This document shows positions 24,035 to 32,571 of a stretch of 32,759 nt of DNA, piece after piece (position 1 is the stretch's first letter; each line of letters begins with the position of its first letter). A model generated the notes under the pieces. It was not told where the DNA came from. It made no database searches and saw nothing but the letters and a program-made list of their open reading frames with translations. The translations under genes were made by a program, and so were the position numbers. The DNA is from Bacteroidales bacterium (lineage in GTDB: Bacteria > Bacteroidota > Bacteroidia > Bacteroidales > UBA4181): the NCBI GenBank assembly GCA_017523725.1, contig JAFWVY010000054.1:1-32759 (forward strand). The letters are read 5' to 3'.

Positions 24035-24664
24035 ATGAGCATCTTTTCATCCACCACATGGGAAGCCTTTACCCGTCCGCTGGGTAAGGACAATCCGGTC
24101 ACCACGCAGATCCTCGGTATCTGCTCCGCGCTGGCCGTCACCGTGCAGCTGAAGCCGGCCATCGTCATGGCCATCTCGGTCACGGCGGTCTGCGCATGCT
24201 CGAACATCGTCATTTCGCTCCTGCGCAAATATATTCCCACCAGCATCCGCATCATCGTGCAACTGGTGGTCGTAGCCTCCCTGGTCATCATCGTCGACCA
24301 GATTCTGAAAGCCTTCGCCTATGATGTAAGCAAGCAGCTTTCGGTCTATGTGGGTCTGATCATCACCAACTGCATCCTGATGGGGCGGCTCGAGGCGTTC
24401 GCCATGAGCAATTCGCCCCTTGACTCCTTCATGGATGGTCTGGGCAACGGCTTCGGATACGGCAAGATTCTGATTATCGTGGCCTTCCTTCGCGAGCTGT
24501 TCGGTTCTGGGAACCTCTTCGGACTGCAGGTTATCCCGCAGTCATTCTACGAAGTGGGCTACATGAACAACGGCATGATGATACAGCCGCCCATGGCGCT
24601 CATCATTGTGGGATGCATCATCTGGTTCATCCGGGCACGTCATGAAGAAATGCAGGAAAAATAA
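24035..24664 (+). CDS. nqrD: Na+-translocating NADH:quinone reductase subunit D
   Basis: This 209-residue membrane protein of the NqrD/RnfE family has six predicted helices. Cys30 in LGICSALAV and Cys112 in [14 protein letters not shown] correspond to half of the cysteines that bind an iron centre in the membrane between NqrD and Nqr[21 protein letters not shown] is another conserved stretch. It is located one base after nqrC and 12 nt before nqrE. Confidence 0.95.
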   Translation: MSIFSSTTWEAFTRPLGKDNPVTTQILGICSALAVTVQLKPAIVMAISVTAVCACSNIVISLLRKYIPTSIRIIVQLVVVASLVIIVDQILKAFAYDVSKQLSVYVGLIITNCILMGRLEAFAMSNSPLDSFMDGLGNGFGYGKILIIVAFLRELFGSGNLFGLQVIPQSFYEVGYMNNGMMIQPPMALIIVGCIIWFIRARHEEMQEK

Positions 24665-24676
24665 GGAGGAAGCATC

Positions 24677-25294
24677 ATGGAAAACATTCTGAATATTTTC
24701 GTCAAGTCGATCTTTATCGACAATATGATTTTCGCCTACTTCCTCGGCATGTGCTCCTACCTGGCCGTGTCGAAGACGGTGAAGACCTCGCTCGGTCTCG
24801 GCCTGGCCGTGACCTTTGTCGAACTCATTACGGTGCCGGTGAACTATCTCATCTCGAAATACCTGCTGGCACCCGGCGCCCTTGCATGGCTCAGCCCCTC
24901 GCTGGCCGACGTGGACCTCTCGTTCCTGACGTTCATCATGTTTATCGCCATCATTGCCTCCATCGTACAGCTGGTGGAGATGATTGTCGAGAAATATGCG
25001 CCGGCCCTGTACAACTCGCTGGGTATCTTCCTGCCGCTGATCGCCGTCAACTGCGCCATCATGGGTGCTTCGCTCTTCATGCAGGAGCGGGCTTTCGCCA
25101 ATGTGGCCGAGGCTGCGGTGTACGGTCTGGGTTCCGGTATCGGCTGGCTGCTCGCCATCGTGGCCATCGCGGCCATCCGGGAGCGTATCAAATATTCGCA
25201 CATCCCGGCGCCGCTGCGCGGATTGGGCATTGCCTTCATCATCACCGGCATCATGGCCATTTCGTTTATGAGTTTCATGGGAATCAAATTATAA
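24677..25294 (+). CDS. nqrE: Na+-translocating NADH:quinone reductase subunit E
   Basis: This 205-residue six-helix membrane protein is homologous to NqrD with inverted topology. Cys26 in YFLGMCSYLAVS and Cys126 in VNCAIMGASLFM supply the other half of the membrane iron site. It begins MENILNIFVKSIFIDNMIFA, a typical NqrE start, and ends with a hydrophobic helix (ITGIMAISFMSFMGIKL). A purine-rich aggaggaa string at 24664-24671, just before the ATG, is one of the few Shine-Dalgarno-like sequences in the window. Confidence 0.95.
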   Translation: MENILNIFVKSIFIDNMIFAYFLGMCSYLAVSKTVKTSLGLGLAVTFVELITVPVNYLISKYLLAPGALAWLSPSLADVDLSFLTFIMFIAIIASIVQLVEMIVEKYAPALYNSLGIFLPLIAVNCAIMGASLFMQERAFANVAEAAVYGLGSGIGWLLAIVAIAAIRERIKYSHIPAPLRGLGIAFIITGIMAISFMSFMGIKL

Positions 25295-25306
25295 GAGGTT
25301 GAAGAT

Positions 25307-26593
25307 ATGATTTTAGCAGTGTCAAATATCGGAGTGATGGCAATCAGCATGGTTGTCTTTCTGATTGTCATCATGTTGCTGGTCCTCATATTGTTATACG
25401 CCAAGAAAAACCTGGTGGCGCACGGCAACATCCGCATTACCATCAACGACAAGGAAACCATCGAGGCCCCGACGGGCGGCTCGCTGCTGTCCACGCTGGC
25501 TGCGCAGCAGATTTTCCTGCCCTCAGCCTGCGGCGGCAAAGGCAGTTGCGGCATGTGCAAGTGCCAGGTGCTCGAAGGCGGCGGCAGCATCCTGCCTACC
25601 GAGACGGGCTTTTTCACCCGCAAGCAGCAGATGCAGCACTGGCGTCTCGGCTGCCAGGTCAAGGTGCGCAGCGACATGAAGATCAAGATACCCGAATCGG
25701 TGCTTGGCGTCAAGGAGTGGGAGTGCGAAGTCATCAGCAACCGCAACGTGGCGACCTTCATCAAGGAATTCATCGTGGCCCTGCCTGCCGGTGAGCATAT
25801 GAACTTCGAACCGGGTTCATACGCGCAGATCAAGATTCCGGCCTACATGATGGACTACGACAAGGATATCGACAAGTCGCTCATCGGCGACGAGTACATG
25901 CCTGCGTGGGAGAAATTCGGGCTGTTCGGTCTGAAGTGCACCAACACGGTGCCCACCGTCCGTGCCTACTCCATGGCCAACTATCCGGCCGAAGGCGACC
26001 GCATCATGCTGACCGTCCGTATCGCCACCCCGCCGTTCAAGCCGAAACCGCAGGTGGGCTTCCAGGACGTGATGCCGGGCATCGCTTCGTCGTACATCTT
26101 CTCGCTCAAGCCGGGCGACAAGGTGACCATGAGCGGTCCCTACGGCGAGTTCCACCCGCTGTACAACACCGGACGCGAAATGATGTGGATTGGCGGCGGC
26201 GCCGGCATGGCCCCGCTGCGCGCGCAGATTATGCACCTCACGCGAACCCTGCACGTCACCGACCGCAAGATGTCGTATTTCTACGGCGCCCGTGCGCTGA
26301 ACGAAGTGTTCTACCTGAACGACTTCCTCACGCTCGAAAAAGAATTCCCGAACTTCTCGTTCCACCTGGCCCTCGACCGGCCCGACCCGGCCGCCGATGC
26401 CGCCGGCGTGAAATATACCCCTGGTTTCGTTCACAACGTGCTCTGGGAAACCTATCTGAAGAACCACGAGGAACCTGAGGAGATCGAGTACTACATGTGC
26501 GGCCCAGGCCCGATGTCGAAAGCGGTGATCAACCTGCTCGACAATCTCGGCGTGCCGAAGTCGATGATCATGTACGACGATTTCGGCGGTTAG
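25307..26593 (+). CDS. nqrF: Na+-translocating NADH:quinone reductase subunit F
   Basis: This 428-residue electron-input subunit has one N-terminal transmembrane helix at about 9-31, then a 2Fe-2S ferredoxin domain with Cys75, Cys81, Cys84 (CGGKGSCGMC) and Cys116 (RLGCQ). A ferredoxin-NADP reductase-like part follows, with the FAD motif RAYSMANYP and the NADH motif GGGAGMAPLRAQI, ending in YMCGPGPMSKAV and the terminal YDDFGG typical of NqrF. It oxidises NADH and passes electrons through FAD and the iron-sulfur cluster to the other subunits. It is the last structural gene of the complex, followed after 22 nt by a nitroreductase-family gene. Confidence 0.96.
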   Translation: MILAVSNIGVMAISMVVFLIVIMLLVLILLYAKKNLVAHGNIRITINDKETIEAPTGGSLLSTLAAQQIFLPSACGGKGSCGMCKCQVLEGGGSILPTETGFFTRKQQMQHWRLGCQVKVRSDMKIKIPESVLGVKEWECEVISNRNVATFIKEFIVALPAGEHMNFEPGSYAQIKIPAYMMDYDKDIDKSLIGDEYMPAWEKFGLFGLKCTNTVPTVRAYSMANYPAEGDRIMLTVRIATPPFKPKPQVGFQDVMPGIASSYIFSLKPGDKVTMSGPYGEFHPLYNTGREMMWIGGGAGMAPLRAQIMHLTRTLHVTDRKMSYFYGARALNEVFYLNDFLTLEKEFPNFSFHLALDRPDPAADAAGVKYTPGFVHNVLWETYLKNHEEPEEIEYYMCGPGPMSKAVINLLDNLGVPKSMIMYDDFGG

Positions 26594-26615
26594 CCACCGG
26601 CAAAACCCGGAAGCC

Positions 26616-27284
26616 ATGGCAGACGGATATCTCGAAAAACGCTACGACGAAGTGTTCGGCCCTGCATCGGGCCGACGCTCCGTGGTGCGTCGCGGCGTGC
26701 CGCTTGAGGCTCTGCTGCGACGCAACCGGAGTGTCCGGGCCTACCGGCAGGACACCGTTGTGACGCGTGCGCAGCTCGAACAGATCGTGGCTGTCAATAC
26801 GCTTATTCCGTCGGCGCGCAATCAGCAGGTACTCCGTTTCTGCCTGGTGACACGCGACAGCGGCGCCGAAAAAATCACGGCACATCTGCGGCTGGGCGGT
26901 GCACTGCCTGAGTTGCACCTGCCTGTACCCGGCACGGCTCCCGAAGCATTTATCGTCATTTGCAGCACTGTGCCCGAAAGCCGCTACGTCGACATGGATC
27001 TCGGCATCTCGGTGCAGAGCATGCTGCTCAAGGCGGCGGAGATGGGGCTCAACGGCATTGCCATCGGCGCCTTCGACCGGGCGGCCGTTCAGCGCGACTT
27101 TGCGCTGCCGTCCGAACCGCTGCTGATGGTGGCCATCGGCCTCGGTGACGAACGCATAGAACTTGTGCCCGTATCGGCGTCCGACAGCCTCAAGTACTAC
27201 CGTCGCGGCGGGGTGCACTATGTGCCCAAGATCCGGCTGAAAGACCTGCTGATTCCGACCACGGACGGCCCAAACAATCCATGA
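26616..27284 (+). CDS. nitroreductase-family flavoprotein
   Basis: This 222-residue protein of the FMN-dependent nitroreductase fold has the N-terminal RRNRSVRAYRQDTVV with the basic residues that hold FMN phosphate. LIPSARNQQVLRF (about 63-75) takes the place of the usual S-x-N-x-QP motif, and DLGISVQSMLLKAAEMGLNG (about 128-147) and AIGLGDE complete the fold. The substrate is unknown. It is 22 nt downstream of nqrF and one base upstream of the response regulator, so it is probably part of the nqr transcript. A role in flavin or quinone redox chemistry near the respiratory complex is inference. No signal peptide is present. Confidence 0.85.
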   Translation: MADGYLEKRYDEVFGPASGRRSVVRRGVPLEALLRRNRSVRAYRQDTVVTRAQLEQIVAVNTLIPSARNQQVLRFCLVTRDSGAEKITAHLRLGGALPELHLPVPGTAPEAFIVICSTVPESRYVDMDLGISVQSMLLKAAEMGLNGIAIGAFDRAAVQRDFALPSEPLLMVAIGLGDERIELVPVSASDSLKYYRRGGVHYVPKIRLKDLLIPTTDGPNNP

Positions 27285-27285
27285 T

Positions 27286-28452
27286 ATGTCCAAGATACTT
27301 GTAATTGACGATGAACGCAGCATCCGCAATACGCTGAAAGAGGTGCTGGAATACGAAGACCACGAAGTTGCCGTGGCTGTTGACGGTATGGACGGACTGG
27401 CACAGTTCGCGGCCGGCAAGTTCGACCTGGTGCTTTGCGACATCAAGATGCCCGGCATGGACGGGGTGGAAGTGCTCGAGAAAATCATGGAACAGCAGCC
27501 CGATACGGCCGTGGTCATGATTTCCGGACACGGTACCGTGGACAATGCCGTGGAGTCCATCAAGAAAGGCGCTTTCGATTTTATCCAGAAGCCGCTCGAC
27601 CTGAACCGCCTTCTGATTACGGTCAAGAACGCCATGGACCGCCAGCATCTGGTGACCCAGACCAAAGTCCTCAAACGCAAGGTCTCCAAGACGCTGGACA
27701 TGATTGGCGAATCGCCCGCCATGCAGCGTGTGCGCGAGATGATCGACCGCGTGGCACCCACCGAGGCCCGCGTGCTCATCACCGGCCGCAACGGTACGGG
27801 CAAAGAGTTGGTGGCGCGCTGGCTGCACGAGAAGAGCAGCCGCGCAAGTGGTCCGTTTGTAGAGGTGAACTGCGCGGCCATTCCTTCCGAACTTATCGAA
27901 AGCGAACTCTTCGGCCATGAAAAAGGCTCGTTCACATCGGCCTACAAAGACCGGCGCGGCAAGTTCGAGCTGGCCATCGGCGGTACGCTGTTCCTGGACG
28001 AAATCGGCGACATGAGCCTTTCGGCACAGGCCAAGGTGCTCCGGGCATTGCAGGAGAACAAGATCACGCGCGTGGGCAGCGACAAGGAGATCAAGGTGGA
28101 TGTACGCATTCTGGCCGCCACCAACAAGGACCTCAAGGAAGAGATTGCAAAGAAAAATTTCCGTGAGGACCTGTATCACCGGCTCAGCGTCATCCTCATC
28201 GACGTGCCCTCGCTGAACGAGCGTCTCGAGGACATCCCGCTCCTGGTGGAACATTTCAACGGCCTCATCTGCGACGAGTACGGCACCGCCCGGAAAACCT
28301 TCACACCCGAGGCCATCCAGGCGCTGCAGCAAATCAACTGGACGGGCAACATCCGGCAGTTGCACAATGTGGTGGAACGGCTCATCATTCTTTGCGGTGA
28401 CACCATCACCGGAGAGGATGTCCAGCGGTATGCGCAACCCATCGCATCGTAA
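27286..28452 (+). CDS. NtrC-type response regulator lacking the C-terminal HTH domain
   Basis: This 388-residue protein has a receiver domain (1-120) with the acidic pocket DDE at 8-10, phospho-acceptor Asp52 and Lys102. The AAA+ sigma-54 interaction domain has Walker A TGRNGTGK (166-173), the sigma-54 contact loop as GSFTSA (214-219; canonical GAFTGA) and Walker B LFLDEIGD (235-242), and ends with WTGNIRQLHNVVERLIIL. The protein stops about 18 residues later, so the Fis-type helix-turn-helix found in most NtrC relatives is missing. It may act on sigma-54 holoenzyme from solution or through a partner. No histidine kinase is adjacent. It is closely spaced with the nitroreductase gene and so lies in the nqr operon. 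Confidence 0.88.
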   Translation: MSKILVIDDERSIRNTLKEVLEYEDHEVAVAVDGMDGLAQFAAGKFDLVLCDIKMPGMDGVEVLEKIMEQQPDTAVVMISGHGTVDNAVESIKKGAFDFIQKPLDLNRLLITVKNAMDRQHLVTQTKVLKRKVSKTLDMIGESPAMQRVREMIDRVAPTEARVLITGRNGTGKELVARWLHEKSSRASGPFVEVNCAAIPSELIESELFGHEKGSFTSAYKDRRGKFELAIGGTLFLDEIGDMSLSAQAKVLRALQENKITRVGSDKEIKVDVRILAATNKDLKEEIAKKNFREDLYHRLSVILIDVPSLNERLEDIPLLVEHFNGLICDEYGTARKTFTPEAIQALQQINWTGNIRQLHNVVERLIILCGDTITGEDVQRYAQPIAS

Positions 28453-28467
28453 AAAACATTGTTTTTG

Positions 28468-28499
28468 TTTGCGAATTGGCAAAGGTTGGTTACCTTTGC
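28468..28499 (+). promoter_or_regulatory. promoter of tRNA-Pro with overlapping palindrome
   Basis: TTTG at 28468-28471, a 19-nt spacer and TACCTTTG at 28491-28498. A perfect inverted repeat, GCAAAGGT (28479-28486) and ACCTTTGC (28492-28499), covers the -7 box. Confidence 0.75.
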
Positions 28500-28515
28500 G
28501 CGACATATAAAAAAT

Positions 28516-28589
28516 CGGGGCGTGGCGCAGTTGGCTAGCGCACTTGCATGGGGTGCAAGGGGTCGAAAGTTCGAGTCTTTTCGCCCCGA
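28516..28589 (+). tRNA. tRNA-Pro (GGG anticodon)
   Basis: A complete cloverleaf of 74 nt: acceptor CGGGGCG pairs with CGCCCCG, the D stem is GCGC/GCGC, and the anticodon stem CTTGC/GCAAG holds loop ATGGGGT with GGG at positions 34-36. The variable loop is GGGTC, the T stem GAAAG/CTTTT (one G-U) carries loop TTCGAGT, and the discriminator is A. CCA is not encoded. A run of eight T follows the gene. It is transcribed alone from its own promoter. Confidence 0.95.
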
Positions 28590-28598
28590 CTTTTTTTT

Positions 28599-28667
28599 AG
28601 AAGCTGTTTGAATTTAATCCACAGTTTTTCTTTATAAATTCCATCAGTCAAGTTTAAACAGCTTTTA
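28599..28667 (+). repeat. short dispersed repeat, copy 2, with terminal inverted repeats
   Basis: It starts agaagctgtttgaatttaat and ends gtttaaacagctttta; the two ends are imperfect inverted repeats (about 14 of 17 positions). The left half matches the copy at 6577-6645. It is non-coding and small enough to be a MITE-like element or a conserved hairpin; it begins within 10 nt of the tRNA-Pro 3' end. Confidence 0.65.
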
Positions 28668-28776
28668 CGGAGGCCGGTATTCCGGTTCTATCTATAAATG
28701 GCCCGGCATGACGGTCTGCCATTCCCGGCCGCCGGCGGGACAGCGGGCGGCGAAACATTTCACAATCAAACACACC

Positions 28777-30189
28777 ATGGACGGAATTCCTTTTGCAACT
28801 GCGACCTACATCCGGCGGCGTACGTCGCTGCGTCAGGCATTGGGCAGCGGCCTGCTGCTGTTTCTGGGCAATGCCGACAGCGACATCAATTACGCCGGAA
28901 ACGCCTATCCGTTCCGTCAGGACAGTAATTTCCTCTATTTCTTCGGCTTGGATTTGCCCGGCCTGGCGGCTGTCATTGACGTCGACAATGACTGCGAGAC
29001 CGTGTTCGGCGATGGAACGACCCTCGATGACATTGTATGGACCGGCCCGGTGCCGGCTTTGGAGGAACTGGCCGCAGCCGCCGGCATCCAGCGCGTCGAG
29101 CCGCGCCGGAACCTGGGACCGTACCTGCAGCGTATCACCCGTGGCCGCCGCGTGCAGTTCCTGCTGCCGTACCGGCCAGAACACCGCTTGCAACTGATGG
29201 CTCTGCTCGGCATCATGCCTGAGGCACAGGATGCACAGGTATCCGATGCCTTCGCCCGCGCCGTCGTGACACTGCGGTCTCACAAGACCGACGAGGAAGT
29301 CGCTTCCCTTGATGAAGCGGTGGACCTGAGCGTCCGGATGCACCTCGAAGCCTGCCGCCTGGCACAGCCGGGTGTCCGTGAGTCGGACATCGCCGCGGCC
29401 GTCGATGCGGTGGCCGCCCGCGAAAACCGTCTTACCTCGTTCCCGACCATCGCCACCGTGCAAGGACAGATTCTCCATAACCACAGCTACAGCCATATCC
29501 TCCGTGCCGGCGACCTGCTGCTGCTCGATGCCGGGGCAGAGAGCGCCGCGCACTATGCGGGAGACTTGTCCACGACCATGCCGGTCGGCGGTGTCTGGAC
29601 CCCGCGACAGAAGGACATTTGCGACCTGCAGCTCGCCATGTTCCGCGCTGCGGTGGAGACGTTGGCGACAGGTGTGCCGTTCCTCGACGTCCATCTGGCA
29701 GCGGCACAGCGTCTCTGCGAAGGCCTGCGCAATCTCGGCCTCATGCAGGGAGACCCTGCCGAAGCCGCTGCCAGCGGTGCGTACCGTCTGTTTTTTCCGC
29801 ATGGGGTCGGGCACATGCTTGGCCTCGACGTACACGACATGGACAATCTCGGCGAAGACCGTGTCGGCTATGCGCCGGGGCAGGAGAGAAGTCCGCTGCC
29901 CGGCCTTTCGTCACTGCGTCTTGCCCGGCCGCTGGAGCCCGGTTTTGTGTTCACCATCGAGCCCGGCATCTACTTCATCCCGGAGTTGATCGACCGTTGG
30001 CAGGCGGACCACCGCTGCGCCGGGTTCATCCGTTACGACCGGCTTGATGACTGGCGCGGATTCACCGGCTTCCGCAGCGAGCAGGATTACCTGATGACTG
30101 CGGCTGGTGCCCGCCGTCTCGGCCACCTCGCAAAGCCCATGACGGCCGATGAAATCAGCCGTGCCTGCCATGCATCTCAAGCTATCTGA
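28777..30189 (+). CDS. Xaa-Pro aminopeptidase (aminopeptidase P, M24B)
   Basis: This 470-residue creatinase-fold metallopeptidase has an N-terminal AMP_N domain (about 1-150; GNADSDINYAGNAYPFRQDS, FLYFFGLDLPG) and the C-terminal pita-bread domain. All five metal ligands are visible: Asp251 (LLLLDAGA), Asp263 (YAGDLSTT), His346 (HGVGHMLGLDVHD), Glu395 (TIEPGIYF) and Glu435 (GFRSEQDYL). It removes N-terminal residues preceding proline, probably in the cytoplasm since no signal peptide is seen. The ATG at 28777 starts directly with the family domain; an in-frame start at 28708 would add 23 unconserved residues. No clear promoter was found in 28668-28776. The GH35 gene follows after 29 nt. Confidence 0.92.
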   Translation: MDGIPFATATYIRRRTSLRQALGSGLLLFLGNADSDINYAGNAYPFRQDSNFLYFFGLDLPGLAAVIDVDNDCETVFGDGTTLDDIVWTGPVPALEELAAAAGIQRVEPRRNLGPYLQRITRGRRVQFLLPYRPEHRLQLMALLGIMPEAQDAQVSDAFARAVVTLRSHKTDEEVASLDEAVDLSVRMHLEACRLAQPGVRESDIAAAVDAVAARENRLTSFPTIATVQGQILHNHSYSHILRAGDLLLLDAGAESAAHYAGDLSTTMPVGGVWTPRQKDICDLQLAMFRAAVETLATGVPFLDVHLAAAQRLCEGLRNLGLMQGDPAEAAASGAYRLFFPHGVGHMLGLDVHDMDNLGEDRVGYAPGQERSPLPGLSSLRLARPLEPGFVFTIEPGIYFIPELIDRWQADHRCAGFIRYDRLDDWRGFTGFRSEQDYLMTAAGARRLGHLAKPMTADEISRACHASQAI

Positions 30190-30218
30190 AACACATTTTC
30201 ATCCCAAATACACGAGAT

Positions 30219-32381
30219 ATGAAACAACTGGCCCTTCTTATCCTGTCCGCCTTGCTCGGCGTTCTCAATGCCTGCAGCAGGCCTGTCGCCACGTCTGTTC
30301 CCGAACCGACGCCGCCCCTGTTCAAGTTCGGAACCAATGTCACGCCCGACGGCCAAACCTTCCAGGTTGACGGCAAGGGCTTCATCGACAACGGGCAATA
30401 TGTGTTGCCGGTCATGGGCGAGATCCATTACTGCCGCGTTCCCGAATCCGAATGGAAACGCGAAGTGCTGAAAATGAAAGCCGGCGGCATCGACATCGTG
30501 GCCTGCTACGTGTTCTGGAACTATCATGAACCCGAAGAGGGAAAGTTTGTCTGGGAAGGTAATCTGAATCTCCGTAAATTCTTGGAAATCTGCAAGGAAT
30601 GTAATCAGAAGGTGGTGCTCCGCATCGGTCCGTTCTGCCACGGCGAAGCCTATCTGGGCGGCATCCCCGAATGGATGGTCGACAAATCCCTTGCCGACCG
30701 CGCAAACTATGCGCTCAGGACTACGGCGCCGGGTTTTGTGGCCGGCGTCAGCGAGATGTACAAGCAGATCGGCCTGCAGGCCAAGGGCCTCCTCTGGAAA
30801 GACGGAGGTCCCGTCATCGGTGCCCAGATCGACAATGAAAGCCGCGGTCCGTGGCCCTATCTGGCCGCGCTGAAACAGGCCGCCGTCGATGCCGGTCTCG
30901 ACCTGCCGTTCTACACCCGGACCGGGTGGCCTAAGATGAGCGGAGCCGCCGTCTTCGGCGAGCTTCTGCCGCTTTACGGCGACTACGCCGACGGCTTCTG
31001 GGACCGTTCGCTGCGCGACATGCCGGGCTCCTACCGCCAGGCCTTCCACTTTACCGACAGCCGACTTTCAGCCGTCATCGCCACCGAAGTCTTCGGCACC
31101 AACCAGAGCACTGAGATGGACCGTGAGGACTGGGCCTATCCGTACCTCACCTGCGAACTCGGCGGCGGCATGATGCCCTCGTATTACCGGCGCATCCACA
31201 TCTTCGACAAGGACGCTCTCGGCCTGGCCATCTGCAAAGTCGGCTCGGGCAGCAACCTGCCGGGTTACTATATGTACCATGGCGGCATCAACCCCTATTG
31301 CCCCGACCACTCCATGGGCGAGCTGCAGGCTTCCAAGTACACCAATTCCAACGACATGCCCCACATGTCGTACGACTACCAGTCGCCTCTCGGCGAAGTG
31401 GGACAGCCCAACGGGTCTTTCCATTACCTGCGGCTGCTGCACCAGATGCTGCGCGAATGGGGCGGCGAACTGTCGCGCATGGATCCCGTCTTCCACGATG
31501 ATGACGTGGTGCGCTGGACCGAGCGCCGCAATGGTGACAGCGGTTTCATCTTCGTCAACAACTATGAGCGTCTGGCCACCCTCGGCGACAAAACCTGGCG
31601 CTGTTTCGACCGCGACCTGACCATCAAGGATGGCGTGAGTTTCTGCTTCCCCTTCGGACTCAAATTCCAGAAACTCACCATCGACTTCGCTACGGCCCAG
31701 CCTTTCTGTAAACTCCGCGACGCCGTTTATTTCGTGGCAGTGGAAGGTATCACGCCCGAGATCAGCATCAACGGCAAGGTTTATACCGTGCAGCCCGGCG
31801 AAGAAGTCGTGGTCAGAAAACTCCACTTCAAGGTGTTGAGCCTCGAAGAAGCCTTCCGCGCCTACAAAGTTTCCGATACTCGCATCGCCTTCTCCGACGG
31901 CATCCTCTACGAGGACAACGGACAGATTCTCGAAGAAAAATGGATTGAAGAACGCCGGCTTGTTCCCGTGCAGACCGCTGCCGCCGGACCGCTGCGCACC
32001 ATCCCCAACGGTGCTGCCGGCCTGCCCGAGCAGCCCGTCCAGAGCGATTTCGATGCTGCTGCCGTCTGGAACCTTCAGCTCGACCGTCTGGAACATCCCG
32101 AAGACTACTTCCTCGAAGTGAACTTCCGTGGCGATGTCGCCCGCGTCTATTCAGGCGGCCAGATGATCCAGGACAACTTCTGGAACGGCCGTCCCATGTA
32201 TGTCCGTGTCAGCGATATCGTCGACGGCCAGGCCGAACTGCGCATCCTGCCGATGCCGAAAGACATTCCTGTCTATCTGCAGGCCGGTCAGAAAGCCGTG
32301 CTCGAAGCCTTTGCCGGCGACAGCATGCTCGCCCTTGACGACGTCCGCCTGCTGCACCGCACCACGCAACCCTTCGAATAG
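30219..32381 (+). CDS. GH35-family beta-galactosidase-like lipoprotein
   Basis: This 720-residue protein has a lipoprotein signal (hydrophobic 4-17, lipobox LNAC with Cys19), so it is exported and lipid-anchored. The TIM-barrel domain has GH35 features: [14 protein letters not shown] (66-79), [20 protein letters not shown] (86-105) and [10 protein letters not shown]. The acid/base Glu207 lies in GAQIDNES, where relatives usually have IENEYG, and the probable nucleophile is Glu313 in CELGGGMMP. The C-terminal part (about 430-720) is beta-rich, as in jelly-roll domains of the family. It should cleave terminal beta-galactosides or a related plant or host glycan linkage; no SusC/SusD pair is adjacent. 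It follows the aminopeptidase gene closely and may share its transcript. Confidence 0.9.
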   Translation: MKQLALLILSALLGVLNACSRPVATSVPEPTPPLFKFGTNVTPDGQTFQVDGKGFIDNGQYVLPVMGEIHYCRVPESEWKREVLKMKAGGIDIVACYVFWNYHEPEEGKFVWEGNLNLRKFLEICKECNQKVVLRIGPFCHGEAYLGGIPEWMVDKSLADRANYALRTTAPGFVAGVSEMYKQIGLQAKGLLWKDGGPVIGAQIDNESRGPWPYLAALKQAAVDAGLDLPFYTRTGWPKMSGAAVFGELLPLYGDYADGFWDRSLRDMPGSYRQAFHFTDSRLSAVIATEVFGTNQSTEMDREDWAYPYLTCELGGGMMPSYYRRIHIFDKDALGLAICKVGSGSNLPGYYMYHGGINPYCPDHSMGELQASKYTNSNDMPHMSYDYQSPLGEVGQPNGSFHYLRLLHQMLREWGGELSRMDPVFHDDDVVRWTERRNGDSGFIFVNNYERLATLGDKTWRCFDRDLTIKDGVSFCFPFGLKFQKLTIDFATAQPFCKLRDAVYFVAVEGITPEISINGKVYTVQPGEEVVVRKLHFKVLSLEEAFRAYKVSDTRIAFSDGILYEDNGQILEEKWIEERRLVPVQTAAAGPLRTIPNGAAGLPEQPVQSDFDAAAVWNLQLDRLEHPEDYFLEVNFRGDVARVYSGGQMIQDNFWNGRPMYVRVSDIVDGQAELRILPMPKDIPVYLQAGQKAVLEAFAGDSMLALDDVRLLHRTTQPFE

Positions 32382-32399
32382 CTTTTTTCGAAAAAATAT

Positions 32400-32407
32400 T
32401 ACCTTTG
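32400..32407 (+). promoter_or_regulatory. -7 box for tRNA-Ser
   Basis: TACCTTTG followed by C, identical to the -7 box of the tRNA-Pro promoter, 12 nt before the tRNA 5' end. Confidence 0.65.
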
Positions 32408-32418
32408 CGCCGTCGTCA

Positions 32419-32503
32419 GGAGAGTTGGCCGAGTGGTTGATGGCGGCAGTCTTGAAAACTGTTGACCCGCAAGGGTTCGGGGGTTCGAATCCCTCACTCT
32501 CCG
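32419..32503 (+). tRNA. tRNA-Ser (UGA anticodon)
   Basis: A class II tRNA of 85 nt: acceptor GGAGAGT pairs with ACTCTCC, the anticodon arm GCAGT/ACTGT has loop CTTGAAA (anticodon TGA), and the long variable arm (ACCCGCAAGGGT) is typical of serine. The T arm is GGGGG/CCCTC with loop TTCGAAT (the outer pair mismatched or wobble), and the discriminator is G. CCA is not encoded. The last 13 nt of the mature 3' part (tccctcactctcc) reappear inverted in the tandem repeats downstream. Confidence 0.95.
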
Positions 32504-32520
32504 CAAAGGGAAAAGAAAAA

Positions 32521-32550
32521 AAACGCCAAGTACACTTGAGCGTTTTTTTT
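32521..32550 (+). terminator. intrinsic terminator after tRNA-Ser
   Basis: ACGC-c-AAGT pairs with ACTT-ga-GCGT (32523-32543), with an A-run before and eight T after, so it could act in both directions. Confidence 0.75.
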
Positions 32551-32571
32551 ATTTCCCCTTTGCACCGCCCC

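Noticed and set aside
27190..28506. 438-codon minus-strand frame opposite the response regulator
   Set aside because: It is antisense to a gene with intact motifs and shows no domain of its own.
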